Source of the DNA: JBBRLA01 sp038231615
GTDB lineage: Bacteria > Myxococcota_A > Polyangia > Palsa-1104 > JAEUJZ01
NCBI GenBank assembly: GCA_038231615.1
Contig: JBBRLA010000293.1
Coordinates: forward strand, 1-9,919
Length of the DNA stretch: 9,919 bases
Direction: 5' to 3'
In this document: positions 7,201-9,919 of the stretch, piece after piece
Layout of the letters: every line of letters starts with the position of its first letter
Position numbering within the stretch: the first letter of the stretch is position 1
Notes under the pieces: generated by a model
The model's database searches: none
What the model saw: only the letters and a program-made list of their open reading frames with translations
What the model was told of the DNA's origin: nothing
Position numbers and translations under genes: made by a program

Positions 7201-7782
7201 ATGCTCGGCGGCCTCCTCGGCGAGGCCCGGCAGCCGGAGCTGGAGCCCCCCCACCCGGTCCTGCACCAGCCCGGGCAGGACCGGGCCGGCACCGATGTCA
7301 CCCCCGCCCTGGCAGAGGCGATCAAGGTGCAGCACCAGGGCAAGTCCGGGCGGGGGATGGCCAACATCAAGCTCGGGGCCTCCTTCAACCTGCTCGGGAT
7401 GGCGACGCAGTTCGCCCTGGTGCTGGACATCGGCTACGCAGTCACCAAGAACCGCAACGGCTACCTCCTTCTGCCCCTGCAATTCCAGGTCGGCAACGGG
7501 CTGACCTCGTTCATGGTCCCCCTCGGCTTCCAGTACGATTTCCCCCTGTTGCGCGGCTTTTACCTGTACCCCCGCCTGAGCGTCGGCTACGCCGCTCTCA
7601 TCGGCTTCGATCCGAGCGGCGTGCTCCATTCGGGGCTGGTCTTGCCCGAACTCGGCATCAAGTACGTCCCCGGCAGGCGGGTGAACTTCGGCTTCGAGCC
7701 CTTCAGCCTGCCCATCTTCCTGCGCCCCGACGGCGCCCGCCTGTCCTACCGGCTGATGTTTTACGGGGGCATCAATTTATAG
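4228..7782 (+). CDS. AsmA-like protein with C-terminal outer-membrane beta-barrel domain
   Basis: 1184 residues. Residues 11-33 are a single inner-membrane anchor, after a basic N-terminus. Residues 35-130 are the AsmA-type start: PRLEKQLGRPVSFGSVRLHL, then GFEIRDISITG and LPLLKSRGTEVIITDVRTQG. Long beta-rich repeats follow, with an AsmA_2-type C-terminal region at about 740-990 (LSLDGKMRLDRVRIG; FGGTWTGDGSTVDLS; LTGGLVRDVDI). AsmA-like proteins form periplasmic hydrophobic grooves that carry phospholipids toward the outer membrane. Residues 995-1043 are a Pro- and Gln-rich linker. Residues 1044-1184 alternate hydrophobic and polar residues in about eight strands separated by short turns (LPLQFQVGNGL; VPLGFQYDFPL; FGFEPFSLPIF; YRLMFYGGINL), the size of an OmpA- or OmpX-type barrel. 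It has no own signal peptide. The frame is unbroken and codon use is uniform across the join. The AsmA call is firm; the barrel and its insertion in the outer membrane are inferred. Confidence 0.92.
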   Translation: MTSTGRRAIRTLAIALAVVLGLVAAGGLTLAWLNRGDQIRRRLLVYKPRLEKQLGRPVSFGSVRLHLWPHPGFEIRDISITGGPTEEPLLQVPYLEGDFAFLPLLKSRGTEVIITDVRTQGLVVTVVRLPDGRLSCQDVLDRLQPRMPQTPLRPKQEARLEPVLLSYAEMLGSALRFRDLGTGPGPDRSVAIEQLDLRLWDVGLGRLIALSLDAAVTAPGRNLHLEGTVGPVPGDLDFTDPLDLVQRVKLRISDLQVQSLAAWFLKGSPWLVPQKAVVAADLYFERPSDTQRLRLVGSVGIKGLVLQRAGHLGQPADILLRSDLEATEDAASVLVRELDLSVNDMAIHGTADLRDLWTRPNVPELDLSSRGIELEKVVALLPPGLLPDIVLHGPVSLSAARSVSAAQPLLSLRVDLSAATLLLPQLHKPAGMPAVAEFRGLPKKDGIHVERLGLVLGPLSLWMKGIIKSPHDLELSLDSGWVELDRLLRLSPTVAEAVRRRRSAVRGDAEVSGSVKRHGNTVTASAHLRIRDARARVPGLTLTGATEVRASGRFSPNADSIEADVDLSSAGLLVPRVIDKPASAPMRLRLSAERLGQNITLKEAHLDLPGASVEARGHGDLGRRFLDVRVPRFRADLTRIARFFPALRDRAIPEGELETALRLDGDPNSLRTVRLRIDDLTFVGAGGTLSGSAEVVGLDRPERVAFDFTGAGLDLVELLGWTRGLKKPRGEAVIDELQTLSLDGKMRLDRVRIGKVAIPHVVLAVTLDRGKGEVKTLQGTAFGGTWTGDGSTVDLSQSPPPLVLQAKIDEVDLRQFLALWGPKVEHKADGRVSIEGRLSSSGLSWSHIWPLIHGPAGFTLTGGLVRDVDIRAKVVNRTIGGMMKNHEIAMHRDEVALQAAVGRVQVGGQRIRLVQPLRASNSEMIMHVTGDIGFTGSLHLAGKMEILPEGFAIATKGKIRPGGAVPVALHIEGDGKLPLVTLDRLDDTVSEMLGGLLGEARQPELEPPHPVLHQPGQDRAGTDVTPALAEAIKVQHQGKSGRGMANIKLGASFNLLGMATQFALVLDIGYAVTKNRNGYLLLPLQFQVGNGLTSFMVPLGFQYDFPLLRGFYLYPRLSVGYAALIGFDPSGVLHSGLVLPELGIKYVPGRRVNFGFEPFSLPIFLRPDGARLSYRLMFYGGINL

Positions 7783-8089
7783 ACTGCCGCCACCCGCCGC
7801 CCCTCTACAGGCTAGCCGCCGGATCCGGCGCCCCGGCGCGGGCCGCCATGCTGGGACAGGCGCGGCCGGACGGTGACGCAGACCAGGGGGCTGTGGGACA
7901 GCTCCCCGAGCCCTGACTGGGGCTGTGCAGACGGGCCTCCCGTGTTCCGCTCTTCTCCTTGGACGCGTGCTGCGCTCCATACCCCGGCGGGGATGCTGGT
8001 CCTTTCTGCTCCGGTCTGGGGAGTTGAACCGCTTGACCCTCGAACGGAAGCGGCGGGCAGAGATGGAGGTTTTCGATCGAGGGCCGGAG
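7783..8089. other. Stretch without a recognisable gene
   Basis: Several short frames are open on both strands but none has a recognisable motif or ribosome binding site. A 12-bp palindrome, GCCGGATCCGGC (7818-7829), lies 36 bp after the AsmA stop; without a T-tract it is not a typical terminator. The right part may be the eroded upstream portion of the IS91-type transposase. Confidence 0.4.
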
Positions 8090-8340
8090 TGCTGGATCCG
8101 GCCCCTGCTTGGTCAAGCCCGACGCCTCGATGCGCGGCCTTGGGAGATCATCGCCAAGGGGCTAAAACGCACATGGTCCGATGGCACCCAGTTCTTGATC
8201 TTCACCCCCCATGGAGCTGATTGAGAAGCTCGCGGTACTTGTTCCCCCGCCGGGGAGGCATCTGGTCACGTATCACGGAGTGCTTTCATCGGCAGCGCAG
8301 TGGAGAAAATTGATCATCCCCGATGGACAGGCGGAGGCGC
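8090..8340 (+). pseudogene. IS91-family transposase remnant with frameshift
   Basis: One frame reads RPLLGQARRLD followed, after a poorly conserved stretch, by GLKRTWSDGTQFLIFTP (to about 8208). The next frame continues with MELIEKLAVLVPPPGRHLVT and YHGVLSSAAQWRKLIIP (8211 to about 8321). Together these match the part of IS91/IS801/ISCR-type Y2 transposases with consensus 'LKR.WSDGT..l.F.P.E.leKLA.LvP.Pr..lv.YHGVLa'. The shift lies in a run of six C at 8205-8210; removing one C restores the frame across FTP-MEL. The HUH motif and catalytic tyrosines that should lie upstream, and the zinc-binding tail downstream, are not visible, so the copy is inactive and truncated at both sides. IS91-type elements transpose by rolling circle and can mobilise neighbouring DNA. 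Confidence 0.75.
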
Positions 8341-8590
8341 TCAAGGCGGAGTCGGCGGAAAAGGACGAGCCCGTGCTCCCCGCGCCGGACCCGGACAGCC
8401 GATGGCCTCGGGGCGGTCGAAGGGCCGGCCGGTGGTAGCGCGGCGGATGCGCCGACGCGACCTCGGCGGACGCATCGATGAGCCGCTGGAATGGGGCCTG
8501 AAAGAGCCAGACGGGGCCGTTGCGCTCCCAGTCCATGAGGCTGAGCGGACAGCCTTGGGCTGCTATGGGATGAGGCCGTTGAAGGTGTAT
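8341..8590. other. Stretch without a recognisable gene after the transposase remnant
   Basis: The plus frame of the transposase remnant runs on to 8438 in charged, proline-rich sequence with no match to the expected transposase C-terminus. A minus-strand frame (8695-8273) contains DWERNGPVWLFQAPFQ but I do not recognise it and it has no ribosome binding site. Confidence 0.35.
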
Positions 8591-8677
8591 ATGCCGGGGA
8601 AACCTGAAGGACAGCGAGTTTGAGAAAGTTTCCCCCGGCATCGCTACCGCCGGTGGTCCTGGTCGCGGGGGAAACTT
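8591..8677. repeat. 16-bp motif in three copies, two of them forming a 12-bp inverted repeat
   Basis: ATGCCGGGGAAACCT (8591-8605, plus), ATGCCGGGGGAAACTT (8641-8626, minus) and GTCGCGGGGGAAACTT (8662-8677, plus). Copies two and three form a perfect 12-bp inverted repeat, AAGTTTCCCCCG (8626-8637) and CGGGGGAAACTT (8666-8677). They end 37 bp before the tRNA fragment, so they may be protein-binding sites or the end of a mobile element. Confidence 0.6.
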
Positions 8678-8714
8678 CCTACTGCTCTCTACCATCGCTG
8701 AAACGCGTCCTTCA

Positions 8715-8761
8715 TCTGAATGGCATTCAAGAGGTAACGAGTTCGACCCTCGTCAGCTCCA
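8715..8761 (+). other. tRNA-Ala(GGC) 3' half, putative attachment site
   Basis: The bases fit tRNA positions 27-73. The anticodon loop ATGGCAT (8720-8726) carries GGC at 8722-8724. The variable loop AGGTA is followed by a perfect 5-bp T-arm, ACGAG-TTCGACC-CTCGT (8737-8753), then the 3' acceptor strand CAGCTCC and discriminator A (8754-8761). Position 70 is T and position 73 is A, as required for the alanine identity pair G3-U70 and A73. CCA is not encoded. Of the anticodon stem only the three pairs next to the loop plus one wobble form. There is no D-arm or 5' acceptor strand upstream, so no functional tRNA can be made. A tRNA 3' half close to a tyrosine recombinase is the classic product of island integration into a tRNA gene. 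Confidence 0.75.
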
Positions 8762-8818
8762 CTCCGTCACCGACGGAAAACATACTTTTCTCAGCTTCGG
8801 CTCCTAGGGGCTCCCAGG

Positions 8819-8840
8819 GTGGGGGGCCAGTGGGGGGCTG
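8819..8840. repeat. 11-bp tandem repeat between attachment site and recombinase
   Basis: GTGGGGGGCCA (8819-8829) followed by GTGGGGGGCTG (8830-8840). It lies in the 91-bp gap between the tRNA fragment and the recombinase stop, where accessory recombinase sites can occur, but may be chance in G-rich sequence. Confidence 0.4.
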
Positions 8841-8852
8841 GATCAGAGCCCC

Positions 8853-9919
8853 TCACTTTCCTCCCCTACCCAGCATCTCTAGCACCTTCGCCTGCTTGAC
8901 CTCTGCGACGGCCGAGTCCGCTGCATAGCTCTGCGAGGTGGTGGTCTTGGAGTCGTGCCGCAGCGCCCGCTGGGCCGCCTCGATTCCAGAGCCCCCTTGG
9001 AGGTTGGCGATGACCTCCAGGGTGCCCCGCATGCCGCGCATCCCGTGGGCGTGGACCTGGGGGATGCTTGCCAGCTTGCAGATCCTGTGCACCTGCTCCC
9101 GTGGCCAGTCCCGATCGTGCCTTCCTCTTGTGCCCCGCGGGGCCGCCGGAAAGAGGAACGCCCCAGGCAACTTGTCCCGCTTCCGCTCGATCAGGTAGGG
9201 CTGGAGCGCCGCGGGCACCAGCACCGGCTTGGCACTGCCCTCGGTCTTGACCTCCTCGTCTCGGAGGTCCAGCCGGAGCAGGGTGCCCCCGCCATCCACG
9301 TCCCGGGCCGTCCTGGTGACGATCTCGGTGGCCCGGAGGCCCATGAGGAGGGTCATCAGCGCCGCCACGGCGCCGTCATCGCCATCATCGGCGAGACGGT
9401 AGGCCACATCCAGCCAGAGCTGCGCCTCATCCAGGGTCGGCTGCACCTTGCCCTTGCCGCCGGGGTTCCTACGACCGCTGCCCTTGATCTCCGCTACCGG
9501 CGACCCGCTGACCCAGCGCCTGGGCTTCTCCAGGCACCAGGCAAAAAACGTCTTTACCTGGGACAACAGGTTTCGGTGCGAATCCACGGCCAGCTCCTGC
9601 TTCAGCTCCTCGTAGCGCTTCTCACACCACCGCGCTGAGATGCTGGTCAGCAGCCTGTCTCCGTCGTTCAGGAACCGGCGCAGCGCCCAACCGGTGGACG
9701 CAACAGAGGTCGCCTTATTGCCTTTGTCGGCGACGAGCCAGCTCAAATAATCTGTGATCGCCTTTTCCACTGTCCTTTCCTGGGGAGCTTCCTCAAGGTT
9801 GGCGGTCAACCTTTCCTTGAGCAGCTCCGCTTCTTCTTGGGTGGCAGCCGAGAAAGCCTCTCGGCTACCCGGCGTTCTGTCTCTGAGGACAACCCGCCAC
9901 CGCTCCTTGCCGCGGCGGA
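8853..9919 (-). CDS. Tyrosine recombinase/integrase, 5' end outside the window
   Basis: Minus-strand frame open from the right edge to the TGA at 8853-8855; 354 residues are visible. Counted from the codon at 9917-9915, the catalytic set is complete: R195 in LLMGLRATEIV, K224 in the hairpin VKTEGSAKPVLVP, H291-x-x-R294 in HAHGMRG, H321 in LRHDSKTT, and Y331 in SQSYAAD. It should thus be an active phage-integrase-family enzyme for site-specific insertion and excision. A TTG at 9809 could be taken as start, but the frame upstream reads RGKERWRVVLRD and then SREAFSAATQEEAELLKERL, the pattern of the AP2-like arm-binding domain of integrases, so the gene begins beyond 9919. Residues about 50-135 form the SAM-like core-binding domain. 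It lies 91 bp from the tRNA-Ala fragment, its likely target. Confidence 0.93.
   Translation of the reverse strand, partial: RRGKERWRVVLRDRTPGSREAFSAATQEEAELLKERLTANLEEAPQERTVEKAITDYLSWLVADKGNKATSVASTGWALRRFLNDGDRLLTSISARWCEKRYEELKQELAVDSHRNLLSQVKTFFAWCLEKPRRWVSGSPVAEIKGSGRRNPGGKGKVQPTLDEAQLWLDVAYRLADDGDDGAVAALMTLLMGLRATEIVTRTARDVDGGGTLLRLDLRDEEVKTEGSAKPVLVPAALQPYLIERKRDKLPGAFLFPAAPRGTRGRHDRDWPREQVHRICKLASIPQVHAHGMRGMRGTLEVIANLQGGSGIEAAQRALRHDSKTTTSQSYAADSAVAEVKQAKVLEMLGRGGK

Noticed and set aside
5941..7629. 562-residue minus-strand ORF opposite the AsmA-like gene
   Set aside because: Gly-, Gln-, Ala-, Val- and His-rich composition typical of the antisense of a high-GC gene; no motif and no ribosome binding site. 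The plus-strand frame has clear family features over its whole length.
6684..7916. 410-residue plus-strand ORF in another frame within the AsmA-like gene
   Set aside because: Arg-, Gly- and Pro-rich out-of-frame shadow without domains.
8273..8695. 140-residue minus-strand ORF with DWERNGPVWLFQAPFQ
   Set aside because: Spans the repeat motifs and the antisense of the transposase remnant; no ribosome binding site and no family recognised.
8715..8761. 3' end of tmRNA (ssrA)
   Set aside because: The acceptor end CAGCTCCA also fits tmRNA, but the bases before the T-arm form an anticodon loop with GGC and a normal variable loop, which tmRNA lacks. tRNA-Ala fits better.
8764..8791. Terminator after the tRNA fragment
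   Set aside because: CCGTC-ACC-GACGG followed by GAAAA-CATAC-TTTTC gives two short hairpins, but the stem is only five pairs and the T run is not directly after it.

Overview
The window is high-GC DNA from a Gram-negative bacterium. A diderm is implied by a large inner-membrane-anchored AsmA-like protein whose C-terminus looks like an outer-membrane beta-barrel. The style of that barrel and of the tyrosine recombinase would fit Myxococcota or another proteobacterial-type lineage, but nothing here fixes the taxon. The window has one big, well-preserved chromosomal-type gene (4228-7782) between two accessory stretches full of gene remnants, repeats and hairpins, and ends in a recombinase gene beside a tRNA fragment.

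Left part (1-2480): the 3' end of an unrecognised plus-strand gene (1-558) converges on a minus-strand gene of unknown function (586-1302). That gene has a short N-terminal module like those of some phage and plasmid proteins. Two small minus-strand ORFs upstream of it (one basic and apparently soluble, one cysteine-rich) could form a short transcription unit with it. A dyad-rich gap separates them from a divergent, intact glutathione peroxidase gene (1998-2480), which has all catalytic residues.

Middle (2481-4227): about 1.7 kb without an intact gene. It starts with a non-coding stretch holding alternative hairpins (2550-2598) and a nested imperfect palindrome (2627-2792). Then come a decayed membrane-anchored solute-binding protein gene (internal deletion with frame change, cut-off 3' end), two copies of a 12-bp direct repeat with 30-nt period, a 24-bp tandem duplication, and the C-terminal tail of an amidohydrolase-like gene. 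This looks like a site of repeated insertion and deletion.

Right part (4228-9919): the 1184-residue AsmA-like gene is uninterrupted and carries a C-terminal domain of about 140 residues predicted as eight beta-strands, so one polypeptide could be rooted in both membranes. Downstream lie a stretch with no recognisable gene, a frameshifted IS91-type transposase remnant (about 8090-8340), a 16-bp motif in three copies, and the 3' half of a tRNA-Ala(GGC) gene (8715-8761). About 90 bp further is the 3' end of a tyrosine recombinase gene running off the right edge (8853 to beyond 9919). The tRNA fragment plus recombinase mark a genomic-island boundary; because the fragment lacks its 5' half on the left, it is best read as a junction between tandem islands or as the far end of an element lying to the left.
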